Shown: positions 48,758 through 58,677, counted from the stretch's first letter. The stretch is DNA of 64,000 nucleotides from Bacteroidales bacterium (GCA_016292015.1 JAEEZY010000029.1:62001-126000), one strand, 5' to 3'. The notes: generated from the sequence alone by a model not told the origin. A program made the numbers and translations.

Positions 48758-50848
48758 TTACGAAATTTTGTTCCATTCGATATGCACTGTCTTGGCCACT
48801 CGTTTCTTCAGCATGTAGTGGTCTGCCTGTTCAAGGCGTGGGTCTTCTTCGAGTATTCGTCTTACCTCGTCTCGCGTCGCTTTCACCATTGGTTCGTCCT
48901 CCACTATGTCGGCAAGTTTCAGCTCGAGCATCCCGCTCTGCTGCAACCCCTGTATGTCGCCTGGGCCGCGCAGCCGCAGGTCGGCTTCGGCTATCCGGAA
49001 ACCGTCGTTGGTCATGCACATGGTCTGTATCCTCTCGCGGCTGGTCCCGCTCAGGTTGTCTTTGGTCATCAGTATGCAGTACGACTGCTCTCCGCCGCGT
49101 CCCACGCGTCCTCTCAGCTGGTGCAGCTGCGAGAGCCCGAACCGCTCGGCGTTTTCTATCACCATCACAGTGGCGTTGGGCACATCGACTCCGACTTCTA
49201 TAACGGTGGTTGATACCATTATCTGGTTCTCTCCGCTCTTGAAGTGCGCCATCTCGTAGTCCTTGGCGTCGGGCGGCATCTGTCCGTGCAGTATGCTGAC
49301 GCCGTATTGCGGCAGCGGAAACGTGCGACGGATGCTCTCGTATCCGTCCATCAGGTCTTTCAGGTCGCTCTTCTCCGACTCGTTTATGAGTGGATAGACA
49401 ACATACACCTGGCGTCCTTTCGCTATCTCCTCTCTCATAAACCCGAACAGCCGCAGCCGTTGTGCATCGGTGGCGTGGAGTGTCTGGATGGGGTGGCGTC
49501 CTGGTGGCAGCTCGTCTATCACCGAACATTCCAGGTCGGCATACAATGTCATCGCCAGCGTCCTCGGTATCGGTGTGGCCGTCATTACCAGCACATGCGG
49601 CGGTATCTCGTTCTTCGCCCACAGTTTGGCTCGCTGCTTCACTCCGAATCTGTGCTGCTCGTCAATGACCACAAGCCCCAGTTGGTTAAACACCACGTCG
49701 TCCTCTATCAGTGCGTGGGTGCCGATTAGTATGTCTATCTCGCCTGCCGCCAGACGGGCTTTTATCTTGCGCTTCTGTGCGGCTTTCAGGCTTCCGGTCA
49801 GCAACTCCACCGTTATGCCGAGTCCTTCGGTCATACGACTTATGGTGTTGTAGTGCTGGTTGGCCAGTATCTCGGTGGGAGCCATCATGCAGGTCTGGCA
49901 TCCGTTGTCCAGTGCAATGAGCATGGTGAACAGCGCCACCATCGTCTTGCCGCTTCCCACATCGCCTTGCAGCAGGCGGTTCATCTGGCGTCCGCTCCTT
50001 AGGTCTGCTCGTATCTCCTTGATGACTCTTTTCTGTGCTCCAGTCAACGCAAATGGCAGCCTCTCGTTGTAGAAGCGGTTGAAGTGCTCTCCTATGGTGT
50101 CGAACACACGTCCTTGCGACTGGTTCAGCCTCAGCGACCGCGTGTACTGGTAGTCCAGTTGCATGGCGAACAATTCCTCGAATTTCATCCGTTGTGTCGC
50201 CAGCGCCAGCAACTCGTTGCTTTTCGGAAAGTGTATGTTTGCCAGCGCCTGCTCTCTCCCCATCAACTTGTATCGTTCTCTTATGTCCGATGGCAGCGTT
50301 TCGGGCAACAACCCCTTGACTTGAGCCAGCAACGTCTCCACCAGACGTCCTATGCCTTTCGGGTTGAGCCCCTTGGCTTTCGCTTTCTCGGTTGTGGAAT
50401 ATATAGGTATGAAAGGGTGGGAGAGGGCTTTGTCTTCATTCGATGCCGGCTCTATGTCGGGGTGCGCCATCTGCAGGACGTTGCCGTAGGCCGTAACCTT
50501 CCCCATCACCAGATACAGCGTGTTCGGCTTCAACATGTCGCGTATCCAGTTCACCCCTTGAAACCACACCAGGTCTATCATGCCGCTCCCGTCGCGAAAC
50601 TGTGCTGTCAGTCTCACCGTGTGTCCGTTGGTGACGGTCTGCATGTTCGATATGGTGCCTTTGAGCACCACGTAGTCTTTCTCTGTATCTATCTCTGACA
50701 CTCGGTTTACCACCGACCTATCGACATATCTGAACGGGAAATAGTTCAGCAGGTCTTCACATGTGAAGATTCCCAACTCTCGCCCCAGCACCTGCGCCCT
50801 CTGCGGCCCTACTCCTTTCAGATATGATATGTCCGTGGTGAGATCCAA
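48758..50848 (-). CDS. recG: ATP-dependent DNA helicase RecG
   Basis: A 696-residue branch-migration helicase that rewinds stalled forks and processes recombination intermediates. The N-terminal wedge (OB-fold) domain is seen in TISNMQTVTNGHTVRLTAQF. Helicase motifs follow: Walker A RLLQGDVGSGKTMVAL, the RecG-type DEQH box VVIDEQHRFG, MTATPIPRTLAMTLY, and the C-terminal RVGRGGEQSYCILM. Length and order are normal. Confidence 0.96.
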   Translation of the reverse strand: MDLTTDISYLKGVGPQRAQVLGRELGIFTCEDLLNYFPFRYVDRSVVNRVSEIDTEKDYVVLKGTISNMQTVTNGHTVRLTAQFRDGSGMIDLVWFQGVNWIRDMLKPNTLYLVMGKVTAYGNVLQMAHPDIEPASNEDKALSHPFIPIYSTTEKAKAKGLNPKGIGRLVETLLAQVKGLLPETLPSDIRERYKLMGREQALANIHFPKSNELLALATQRMKFEELFAMQLDYQYTRSLRLNQSQGRVFDTIGEHFNRFYNERLPFALTGAQKRVIKEIRADLRSGRQMNRLLQGDVGSGKTMVALFTMLIALDNGCQTCMMAPTEILANQHYNTISRMTEGLGITVELLTGSLKAAQKRKIKARLAAGEIDILIGTHALIEDDVVFNQLGLVVIDEQHRFGVKQRAKLWAKNEIPPHVLVMTATPIPRTLAMTLYADLECSVIDELPPGRHPIQTLHATDAQRLRLFGFMREEIAKGRQVYVVYPLINESEKSDLKDLMDGYESIRRTFPLPQYGVSILHGQMPPDAKDYEMAHFKSGENQIMVSTTVIEVGVDVPNATVMVIENAERFGLSQLHQLRGRVGRGGEQSYCILMTKDNLSGTSRERIQTMCMTNDGFRIAEADLRLRGPGDIQGLQQSGMLELKLADIVEDEPMVKATRDEVRRILEEDPRLEQADHYMLKKRVAKTVHIEWNKIS

Positions 50849-51057
50849 CGCTAAAACTTATAATTCAACGCTCTGTAATTGATTCTGCCCAATCCGGCCT
50901 TCAGCTTCGCGATAAGTTCTGCTGTTTTGCCGTTCTCTCATATCAAAATAACAATTTTTTCAGCCATTTATTGCACATCAGCCAAATCATACTTTCCCTC
51001 ACCCGAAGAGAGGGTAAGCAGCGAAAGTGCAAATCCCCGACCCACAGACACAGACTT

Positions 51058-51498
51058 CTAACTTCTGCCTGCAGCCCTACCGGCAATCCTCAGCTTCTCT
51101 CTTTCTATTGTGCTGCTCACATCTTTGTATTCCAAGTCCGAAAACAGTATCACTGTGTCTATATCGGGTGCCAGCTTTCTGTTCACCGCCGCCACCGTCT
51201 GTTCGTATTCAAAGTCTTTTGTGTTGCGAACCCCTCGTAGTATAAATCCGGCATCCTCACGCCGGCAGCAGTCGACGGTCATGTCACTGTAGCTCACCAC
51301 CTTTATTCGTTCTTCCCCATCAAATCGCTTTTCAATCATACTCACCCTTTCTTCGCTTGAGAACATATACTGCTTGTCGCTATTTATCCCAACTGCGATT
51401 ACCACACGGTCAAATAGCTCCAACGCTCTTCTTACAAGTGCTTCATGACCATCGGTGAAGGGGTCGAACGAACCTGGAAAAAGTGCTGTTTTTTTCAC
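51058..51498 (-). CDS. coaD: Phosphopantetheine adenylyltransferase
   Basis: A 146-residue nucleotidyltransferase making dephospho-CoA from ATP and 4'-phosphopantetheine. The TxGH-type motif is PGSFDPFTDGHEALV near residues 8-22, and the ISSTxIR-like end reads KDVSSTIEREKL. The start chosen is GTG at 51498, which matches the family N-terminus (KKTALFPGSFDP). A GTG eight codons upstream, at 51522, overlaps the previous gene's stop (GTGA), so coupled translation from there is the alternative. Confidence 0.93.
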   Translation of the reverse strand: MKKTALFPGSFDPFTDGHEALVRRALELFDRVVIAVGINSDKQYMFSSEERVSMIEKRFDGEERIKVVSYSDMTVDCCRREDAGFILRGVRNTKDFEYEQTVAAVNRKLAPDIDTVILFSDLEYKDVSSTIEREKLRIAGRAAGRS

Positions 51499-51518
51499 TC
51501 TGCAATTCTCTCTGTCGT

Positions 51519-52217
51519 TCACCGTCTCTTTTTGGACCGTTTCCCTACAATCCCGTTGTCGTCACCGGTGCCGAACTCATAAATCAAGCGTGCGGAGATG
51601 GAAATGTTGCGGCAGTTGTTATACCACACGTTGGGATTGTCGTTCTGGATTTGGCTCTCGTTTTCATACTCCGAAAACTTCCAGTCTTTCTTTATCGGAA
51701 TTATAGAGTATTGGAATCTGAGGTTCAGTTGCAGGCCGCGCCATACGGTGAAGCGTAGGTCAAGCAATGCCGCAAAATCGTTTTTCAGAAACGACATATC
51801 GGTCGAGTCGGGGATGAATGTGCTGGGATGGTCGAGCTCTCCATGTGGTTGTCTTACCAGGCGGCCATACAGCAATCCGGCACCTACTTCAAGGCCTCCT
51901 TTGTTGTCGTGGAAATGGAAGGTGATCGGTATGTCGATGTAGTTGAGTGTCAAATTGATGTCGTAAGGGTTGCGTGTGTTGTTCCTGAAACCCCGTTGAG
52001 CAAAGTCGGCCTCCACACTCATCTTCCACTTCCCGTTTTCGGTTAGCCTCACCATTGCACCCACTCCGGCGGTGCCACCCCATTTCTTGAACCCTTTCAG
52101 CTCGTCGCCTTCCACCTGTGAAACGGTGGCTCCGGCCGCTACGTATGCGTGGATTCGCTGTGATTGTGCTGCGGTTACCATGAGCAGCAAGGCTGTCAAT
52201 AAAAAGGCCTTTTTCAT
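51519..52217 (-). CDS. Outer-membrane beta-barrel protein
   Basis: A 232-residue exported protein. The start at 52217 overlaps the glycosyltransferase stop in ATGA and gives a clean signal peptide (MKKAFLLTALLLMVTAAQSQ). The mature part is a chain of amphipathic strands with turns, such as AYVAAGATVSQVEG, WKMSVEADFAQRGF and GLQLNLRFQYSIIPI, ending in a basic tail. This matches the small PorT/OmpA-like barrel family of Bacteroidetes. No ligand or function is known. Confidence 0.8.
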   Translation of the reverse strand: MKKAFLLTALLLMVTAAQSQRIHAYVAAGATVSQVEGDELKGFKKWGGTAGVGAMVRLTENGKWKMSVEADFAQRGFRNNTRNPYDINLTLNYIDIPITFHFHDNKGGLEVGAGLLYGRLVRQPHGELDHPSTFIPDSTDMSFLKNDFAALLDLRFTVWRGLQLNLRFQYSIIPIKKDWKFSEYENESQIQNDNPNVWYNNCRNISISARLIYEFGTGDDNGIVGKRSKKRR

Positions 52218-54208
52218 ATCTTTAGTATGTTTTTCCATAATATTGTCATATCTGTGGCAATGTGGTAGTTCCTTGCATAGCGCAAGGCGACGGCTTGCTC
52301 GCCACCCGCTATCTGCTGTCCCTCTTCTGCCTCGTCCGGGCACGATCCCTGCTGCCTCTCATTTGCCCCATGCGGACTTGCACTGATTATGTCTGCTGGC
52401 GAGAAGATGCCGTTGTCGCCGACCCATGTCTTGCGTCCCACCAGCACATTGAACACGTCTCGGAAGTAGTTGCCTTTACGTTTCTGGAACCAGAAAATCA
52501 CGGGAGACACCAGTAGTAAGAGCAGTGCCGACACAATGTCAAACAGTCTCTTGTTGCGGCGGTTCATCGGTGTGGTGACTGCGTTCAGCTCCTCTGAAAA
52601 TAGGTCTTCAGGGCTGCTTATGCTGTTGCTTCCAATCACGAAGTCTCTCTCAGAGGGTATTATCTTGTACTCCACGTTCTTCGGTGTCCGCCAGCTCATA
52701 AGGCTTATGATTTCTGCAGTCGTCAAGTCTCGCCCGCAGAACACAACTTCGTCTGCTCGGTGGTTGTGTATCAGTTCGTTGAGATGTCTTTTCTCTTCTG
52801 GGTTCAGCCTCACAATCTTCTTGCTTTCCTGCCCCGATTGGGCATACAGCCGTTCTGTGCGACGACATTCCTCCTCGCTCCCCACCACTATGGCTGTGCG
52901 TTTTCTCTTGTTTTGGAACCCTTCAACGCCCGCCGCTGTTAGCAGAGCCCTGATGCCGATTGTCGTCATGGTTGTCCACAATGCACCAAGCAGCAGTATG
53001 GCCCTCGAGTAGCGTTGTGTCTCGTCAAGCAGCGAGTAGAACACCAGCAGCACCGTTGCCCCTATCGCCATGCCTTTCACTATTCTGCTTCGTTTCAACG
53101 GCTTGTCGTATCCGCCGTTGAGCCATGTGGAAATCATCAGCACCATTATATAGATAGGCAGTACTGCGTAGGTGTATTCCGCTGGATAGTAATTCACGGT
53201 ATTGGCAAGGTGTTTGGCCCAGAGGCTTTTGATAAGCACGAATCCACCGAAGGCGGCAGCAAAGTCTATTGCTGGCAGCGCTATGCGGGTTAGGATTCTT
53301 CTCAAGAAAGAAAGCCCTGCCCTCATCCATATTGCTGCATGTATCAGTACGTTGTACATCTTGGCATGGCTTCCTGTGAAGTACTTCTTCGAGAAGATAG
53401 CCATTGCGTTGTAGAAAGTATAGACATAGTTCATACTTCCCTTCTTCGTACTCTCGCCTTTGTAGTGTATTATGCGTGCCTCTGGCAGATAGTAGTTCTT
53501 ATACCCTGTCAGTATGAACCGCCACGAGAAGTCGATATCCTCGCCGTACATAAAGTAGCTTTCGTCAAGCAACCCAACCTTTTCCAATGCTTTGGTGGTA
53601 GTCATGATGAAAGCTCCGGGCAATATCTCGATTTCCGCTGTCTGGCTGTCCGCAATGTGCCCCATATAGTAAGCTGCAATCCTCTTCGAGTGGGGAAACA
53701 GCTTTATCAGACCTGACAGTTTGTAAAACGATGCCGCCGGAGTCGGAAATCCTCTCTTGCTCTCTTTCAGGTAGCGTCCTTTGCCGTCCACCATCTTCAC
53801 ACCCAACGCTCCGCAGTCGGGATGCTCTGCCATGAAATCGATGCACTTCACAAATGTGTCGTGCTCCACCAGTGTGTCGGGGTTAAGCAGTAGCACATAA
53901 TGAGAGCCTACCGCTGTACATTGCCCACTGCTGTCTGCCTCGTGCGAGCATGCTTTCAAAATCTCACTCAACGCCTGGTTGTTGGCTTTCGCAAAACCTA
54001 CGTTCTCCTTGTTAGCTATCACCCTTACTTGCGGAAACCGTTCACTCAGCATTTTCAGAGAGTCGTCGGCCGAGTCGTTGTCAACTACATATACCTCCAG
54101 TTCCAAACTCCCCTTGTCACACGTAAGCCTTGAGTTATAAACCGACTCCAAGCACTGCTCCAGGAAGAACCGGACATTGTAGTTGACGATGACAACCGAC
54201 AGTCTCAT
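52214..54208 (-). CDS. Fused glycosyltransferase: GT2 domain, membrane region and sugar-transferase-like tail
   Basis: A 664-residue membrane protein. Residues 1 to about 280 form a GT2 (GT-A) domain with VVIVNYNVRFFLEQCLESV, VVDNDSADDSL, LLNPDTLVEHD and the GEDIDFSWR acceptor motif. Several membrane helices follow (about 300-440). Residues about 450-560 resemble the nucleotide/CoA-binding region of polyprenyl-phosphate sugar transferases (TAIVVGSEEE..., VVFCGRDLTT). The tail (KRLFDIVSALLLLLVSPVIFW...) resembles the membrane anchor of that family without an obvious catalytic block. It likely adds a sugar to a surface glycan lipid; the donor is unknown. Confidence 0.82.
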   Translation of the reverse strand: MRLSVVIVNYNVRFFLEQCLESVYNSRLTCDKGSLELEVYVVDNDSADDSLKMLSERFPQVRVIANKENVGFAKANNQALSEILKACSHEADSSGQCTAVGSHYVLLLNPDTLVEHDTFVKCIDFMAEHPDCGALGVKMVDGKGRYLKESKRGFPTPAASFYKLSGLIKLFPHSKRIAAYYMGHIADSQTAEIEILPGAFIMTTTKALEKVGLLDESYFMYGEDIDFSWRFILTGYKNYYLPEARIIHYKGESTKKGSMNYVYTFYNAMAIFSKKYFTGSHAKMYNVLIHAAIWMRAGLSFLRRILTRIALPAIDFAAAFGGFVLIKSLWAKHLANTVNYYPAEYTYAVLPIYIMVLMISTWLNGGYDKPLKRSRIVKGMAIGATVLLVFYSLLDETQRYSRAILLLGALWTTMTTIGIRALLTAAGVEGFQNKRKRTAIVVGSEEECRRTERLYAQSGQESKKIVRLNPEEKRHLNELIHNHRADEVVFCGRDLTTAEIISLMSWRTPKNVEYKIIPSERDFVIGSNSISSPEDLFSEELNAVTTPMNRRNKRLFDIVSALLLLLVSPVIFWFQKRKGNYFRDVFNVLVGRKTWVGDNGIFSPADIISASPHGANERQQGSCPDEAEEGQQIAGGEQAVALRYARNYHIATDMTILWKNILKI

Positions 54209-54228
54209 TAGGATTACTTGACTGCTGA

Positions 54229-56559
54229 CTACTTCTTCCCCTTCGGTTTCTTGTTTTTCGTGGTGTTGGTGATTATTGCCACCGCCTCATCCAGAGTCAC
54301 CTTCAGCGGGTCGCTCTCCTTGGGCAGCTTGAAGTTCTCGCCGCGATAAGTCAGATAGGGGCCGTATTTGCCCACATTCGAGCAAACAGGAGCATCCTTG
54401 TAGTTGCCTATCGTGTAGGGGAACATCTCTTTCAGCTTCTCTTTGTCTTTCTCGGCCTTGCGTTTTGTGTCTATGATTTCGATGCAACGTTTGAGGTCTA
54501 TCTCGTAGGGGTCGTCGCTCTTCGAAAGCGAGTAGAATTTGTTGTCCAGTCTTACGTATGGGCCGAATTTGCCGATAGACACTATCACCTCTTTGCCATC
54601 GTATTTGCCCACGGTTCTCGGCAGCGAGAACAGACTCAGGGCTTCCTCCAGCGTGATGGTTTCGATACTCTGGCCTTTCTTCATCGAGGCGAACTTCGGC
54701 TTCTCTTCGTTGTTGGTGTCACCCACCTGAATCAGCGTGCCGTAGCGTCCAATCTTGGCATACACGTTCTTGCCGCTCTTTGGATCTACTCCCACCAGTC
54801 GCTCGCCGCTGCTGCGGTGTGAGTTCTTCTGCGTTGTCTCTATGTTTTTGTGGAACGGGCGGTAGAATCCGTCGATTACCTTGCGCCATACCTTTTTGCC
54901 GGCTGCAATCTCGTCAAAGTCTTTCTCCACCGCCGCCGTGAAGTTGTAGTCCAATATGTTCGTGAAATGCTGCATAAGGAAGTCGTTCACCACCGTTCCG
55001 ATGTCTGTCGGCACCAGCTTGCCCTTTTCTTCACCGATTTTCTTCGCCTTCTCGCTCTTCTTAAGGCTGTTGTTGTGCAGCTGGATGACGGTGATGTTTC
55101 TCAACTCGGGGTTGCGGTCCTCCTTGTTCACATATTCACGTTTCAGTATGGTCGAAATCGTGGGGGCGTAGGTTGACGGTCGTCCGATTCCCAACTCTTC
55201 CAGTTTTTTGATGAGGGTGGCCTCCGTGTAGCGGGGTGGATGCTGTGTGTAGTGCTGTGTTGCCTCGCCGTCTTCGAGTTTAAGCTCCTGACCTTTTGCT
55301 ACCGTCAGGTTGACTACACCCTCCTGCACCTCTTCTTCTTCGTCGTCGCTCGACTCGAAATAGACTTTGAGGAATCCCTCAAACTGCACCTGCTCGCCAC
55401 TCCACACAAACTTGTCCGCCACCGTTTCGCTGCCTATCTCAACTGTGGTCTTCTCTATTTCGGCATCTGCCATCTGCGATGCTATAGTTCTCTTCCAAAT
55501 CAGTTCATAAAGCCTGCGCTGAGCCACGTCGGCGTTTATCGTTTGGCTTGCCAGGTCCGTCGGGCGTATGGCCTCGTGGGCCTCTTGGGCCCCTTTCGTC
55601 TTGGTGTGGTAGCGCCTGGTTTTATGATACCTCTCTCCGTACAAGCTGCATATCTCATCAGCCGCCATTTTCAACGCCAGCTCCGACAGGTTGACCGAGT
55701 CGGTACGCATATATGTGATATAACCTGATTCATAGAGCTGCTGTGCTATCTGCATCGTCCTGGCTACCGAGTATCCCAGTTTGCGGCTCGCCTCCTGCTG
55801 CAGGGTCGAGGTGGTGAACGGTGCTGCTGGAGAACGGTGAGCCGGTTTCTTCTCCACGTCTGTCACAACCCATGCCGCTGCGCCTATGGCCTTCAGCAGT
55901 TTCGAGGCCTCTTCCTCGCTGCCGATTTTCCTGCTGATTTCACCAGTGATTGCGCCACCTTCGGCGTTTTTAAACTGTGCCGTTATCTTGAAATAGCTTT
56001 CGCTCTTGAATTCCTTTATCTCACGCTCGCGTTCCACTATAAGCCTTACCGCCACGCTCTGCACCCTGCCCGCCGACAGTGCCGGCTTTATTTTGCTCCA
56101 CAGAATTGGACTTATCTCGTATCCCACCAGGCGGTCCAGAACTCTGCGTGCCTGCTGGGCGTCCACCAGGTTCATGTCTATCTTTCTCGGGTTCTCTATT
56201 GCGTGGAGTATTGCGTTCTTTGTGATTTCGTTGAAAACAATGCGCTTCGTCTTCTCCTTGTCCAGTTTCAGTGTCTCCTGCAGATGCCACGCTATAGCCT
56301 CTCCCTCGCGGTCCTCATCGGATGCCAGCCACACCTGTTCCGCTTCCCCCGCCGCCTTTTGCAGCTCCGATACCAGTTTTCGTTTGTCTTCCGAAATCTG
56401 GTACTCCGGTTCATAGTTGTTTTCCACGTCTATAGACATGTCGTTCTTCGAGAGGTCACGGATGTGTCCTTGACTCGACTTCACGGTATAGTCCTTACCG
56501 AGAAATTTCTCAATCGTCTTTGCCTTGCTTGGCGACTCAACTATTACAAGATTTTTCAT
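54229..56559 (-). CDS. topA: DNA topoisomerase I
   Basis: A 776-residue type IA topoisomerase relaxing negative supercoils. The N-terminal TOPRIM domain has LVIVESPSKAKTIEKFLG and SDEDREGEAIAWHL. The catalytic tyrosine is in SGYITYMRTDSVNLS (about residue 295). The C-terminus carries repeated topo C-terminal segments (GRYGTLIQVGD, GKFGPYVRLD, GKYGPYLTYRG) without four-cysteine zinc fingers, and ends in a lysine-rich tail. It is next to the glycosyltransferase gene, 20 bases away, on the same strand. Confidence 0.96.
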   Translation of the reverse strand: MKNLVIVESPSKAKTIEKFLGKDYTVKSSQGHIRDLSKNDMSIDVENNYEPEYQISEDKRKLVSELQKAAGEAEQVWLASDEDREGEAIAWHLQETLKLDKEKTKRIVFNEITKNAILHAIENPRKIDMNLVDAQQARRVLDRLVGYEISPILWSKIKPALSAGRVQSVAVRLIVEREREIKEFKSESYFKITAQFKNAEGGAITGEISRKIGSEEEASKLLKAIGAAAWVVTDVEKKPAHRSPAAPFTTSTLQQEASRKLGYSVARTMQIAQQLYESGYITYMRTDSVNLSELALKMAADEICSLYGERYHKTRRYHTKTKGAQEAHEAIRPTDLASQTINADVAQRRLYELIWKRTIASQMADAEIEKTTVEIGSETVADKFVWSGEQVQFEGFLKVYFESSDDEEEEVQEGVVNLTVAKGQELKLEDGEATQHYTQHPPRYTEATLIKKLEELGIGRPSTYAPTISTILKREYVNKEDRNPELRNITVIQLHNNSLKKSEKAKKIGEEKGKLVPTDIGTVVNDFLMQHFTNILDYNFTAAVEKDFDEIAAGKKVWRKVIDGFYRPFHKNIETTQKNSHRSSGERLVGVDPKSGKNVYAKIGRYGTLIQVGDTNNEEKPKFASMKKGQSIETITLEEALSLFSLPRTVGKYDGKEVIVSIGKFGPYVRLDNKFYSLSKSDDPYEIDLKRCIEIIDTKRKAEKDKEKLKEMFPYTIGNYKDAPVCSNVGKYGPYLTYRGENFKLPKESDPLKVTLDEAVAIITNTTKNKKPKGKK

Positions 56560-56979
56560 GATATATATTTGTTTATTTTTGTTTCACTGATAAATTGCTC
56601 CGTCTAACCGCCTCTTATGCCAGTGGTCATGTATTGGCATGCACCGTTTTAACCTCGAACCTTGAGCTTTGCTAACTTTTTATATATTATTTATTGTGTG
56701 AGCCTTGTGGCGTTATTCACATTCTCCCTTTGTCATTCAAAACCCTGCAAATTAACACAAAAAAAATATAACAACCAATTTATTTTCCATATTCGCTTGA
56801 AAAAGATGGCATCCCGACATCCAAATACCAACCCCTCAATGTTCACAGGTCACAGGTCACTGTTCGCTCCCGTGAGGCAATAAATTCTCCCTTTTCACGT
56901 AATAAATAAAACCATCCTCTCTCAGGTCATTGGTCACTGTTCACAGGTCACACACAGTAGTCGTCAACATTCCGGACAA
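56560..56979. repeat. Repeat-rich gap between topA and the S41 protease
   Basis: The first half is AT-rich with no gene. From about 56841 GTCACAG/GTCACTG/TTCACAG heptamers begin (56841-56870) and return at 56922-56955. The same unit continues into the coding sequence of the protease at 57008. Confidence 0.8.
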
Positions 56980-58677
56980 ATGAAAAAACAAAGCAAAACA
57001 CCAACCCCTCTCAGGTCACAGCTCACAGGTCACAGGTCACTGTTCACACTCACACTTCTGGCGCTCGCATTGCTTCTCTGCATGCCCGCCCAGGCGCAGA
57101 GAAAACACGGCAAACGCAGTCGTTCGTTCGACACTACGGCGGCTGCTGAGGCGCGCATTAAGGAAATGTGGAGTCTCATCCAGGAACGTTATGTCGAGTC
57201 GCCCGATATGGACAGCCTCGCAACGCAAGCCATTGTCGCTATGCTAAAAGCGCTCGACCCTCACAGCATCTATATCCCCGCAAAAGATGTACAGAAAGCC
57301 AACGAGAACCTGCAGGGCAACTTCGAAGGTGTCGGCATCTCGTTTCAGATAGTAGATGACACCATTCACGTCGTTGAAGTCATCGAAGGTGGCCCTTCAT
57401 CCAAGGTTGGAATCCTCCCCGGCGACAAGATCGTAAGCATCGACGGCCGACCCGCTGTAGGCGACAGTGTAAACAACACCTTCGTCTCCAACCACCTGCG
57501 AGGACCTAAGGGCAGTCAGGTGACCATCACTATCCTTCGTAGCTCCCCCGAGAAAGGAAACGCCAACTCCTCTCACGTCACCGGTCACGGTTCACCGGTC
57601 ACTGAAAATTTCACCATCACTCGCGGCAAGGTGCCTATCCGCAGTATCGACACTTGGTTTATGGCCAGCGACACCGTCGGATATATCAAACTCGAGCGTT
57701 TTGCCCGCACCAGCGTCGATGAGTTCCGCGCTGCCCTCGCCGACCTCCAGCGTCAAGGCATGAAGTCGCTCATGCTCGACCTTCGGGGCAACAGCGGCGG
57801 ATTCCTCGACGTCGCCACATCCCTCGCCAACGAGTTCCTCCCTGCCCGCAAGCTGATTGTCTATCAGGAGGGCCGTCGTCAGCCGCGCCATTCCTATTCC
57901 ACCAACGCCACCGGTCGCTTCCGCGAGGGACGTCTTGTGGTCATCATCGACGAGAACTCTGCCTCCGCCTCCGAGATCGTCTCGGGTGCCGTTCAGGATT
58001 GGGATCGCGGCACCATCGTCGGCCGCCGTTCTTTCGGCAAAGGTCTGGTTCAGCGTATGTTCTCTCTCAAAGACGGCTCTCAGGTGCGCCTCACCACCGC
58101 TCGCTACTATACCCCCTCGGGTCGTTGCATACAGAAACCCTACAAGGCTGGCGGCGACGCCTACCGCAACGATATCTACGAGCGCTACAAGCATGGTGAG
58201 CTTATCTCGCAGGATTCCATCCATTTCCCCGACTCTCTGAAGTTCAAGACCTCATCCGGACGTGTCGTCTATGGCGGCGGCGGCATCATGCCCGATGTGT
58301 TTGTCCCCATGGACACAACGAAGCTCGCCGACTATTTCGTCACCCTCCGCAACAAAGGCCTCGTCAACGAGTTCCCACTCCGATGGAGCGAAAATCACAG
58401 AGCGGAATTGAAGGACCTCTCTTTCGACCAGTTCTTGCAAAAATATGACTCATACCGCGTTGACGACGAGTTTGCCGCTTTTGCAACGGCGAAAGGCCTT
58501 GCCACAACCGACACTACCGGCGCCACCGACGCACAGCGGATGGCTACCACCGAGAACTATTTGCATCTCGTGTTGAAAGCCCTTATTGCAAAGAATATTT
58601 TCGGCACAAAATACTACTATCAGATAATGAAAGAGGTTGACCCGTGCTACAAGAAAGCTTTCGAAGTGCTTTTGTAA
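56980..58677 (+). CDS. S41 family C-terminal processing peptidase (CtpA-like)
   Basis: A 565-residue exported serine protease. The N-terminus holds an unusual basic tail (MKKQSKTPTPLRSQ...) before the hydrophobic signal core (LFTLTLLALALLLCMPAQAQ). The N-terminal cap precedes a PDZ domain (about residues 105-190, GVGISFQIVDDTIHVVEVIEGGPSSKVGILPGDKIVSIDG). The catalytic dyad is Ser in IDENSASASEIVSGAV (about residue 327) and Lys in SFGKGLVQRMF (about residue 352). Heptamer repeats encode part of the signal region and a segment between PDZ and protease (HVTGHGSPVTE). Confidence 0.93.
   Translation: MKKQSKTPTPLRSQLTGHRSLFTLTLLALALLLCMPAQAQRKHGKRSRSFDTTAAAEARIKEMWSLIQERYVESPDMDSLATQAIVAMLKALDPHSIYIPAKDVQKANENLQGNFEGVGISFQIVDDTIHVVEVIEGGPSSKVGILPGDKIVSIDGRPAVGDSVNNTFVSNHLRGPKGSQVTITILRSSPEKGNANSSHVTGHGSPVTENFTITRGKVPIRSIDTWFMASDTVGYIKLERFARTSVDEFRAALADLQRQGMKSLMLDLRGNSGGFLDVATSLANEFLPARKLIVYQEGRRQPRHSYSTNATGRFREGRLVVIIDENSASASEIVSGAVQDWDRGTIVGRRSFGKGLVQRMFSLKDGSQVRLTTARYYTPSGRCIQKPYKAGGDAYRNDIYERYKHGELISQDSIHFPDSLKFKTSSGRVVYGGGGIMPDVFVPMDTTKLADYFVTLRNKGLVNEFPLRWSENHRAELKDLSFDQFLQKYDSYRVDDEFAAFATAKGLATTDTTGATDAQRMATTENYLHLVLKALIAKNIFGTKYYYQIMKEVDPCYKKAFEVLL
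57008..57056 (+). repeat. GTCACAG heptamers inside the S41 protease, signal region
   Basis: About seven units of GTCACAG/CTCACAG/GTCACTG/TTCACAC, period 7, are read in frame as residues about 10-26, in the n-region and start of the hydrophobic core of the signal peptide. Confidence 0.88.
57570..57605 (+). repeat. GTCACCG heptamers inside the S41 protease, linker
   Basis: Units GTCACCG, GTCACGG, TTCACCG and GTCACTG, period 7, are read in frame between the PDZ and catalytic regions, encoding about 11 residues near 198-208. Confidence 0.85.
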
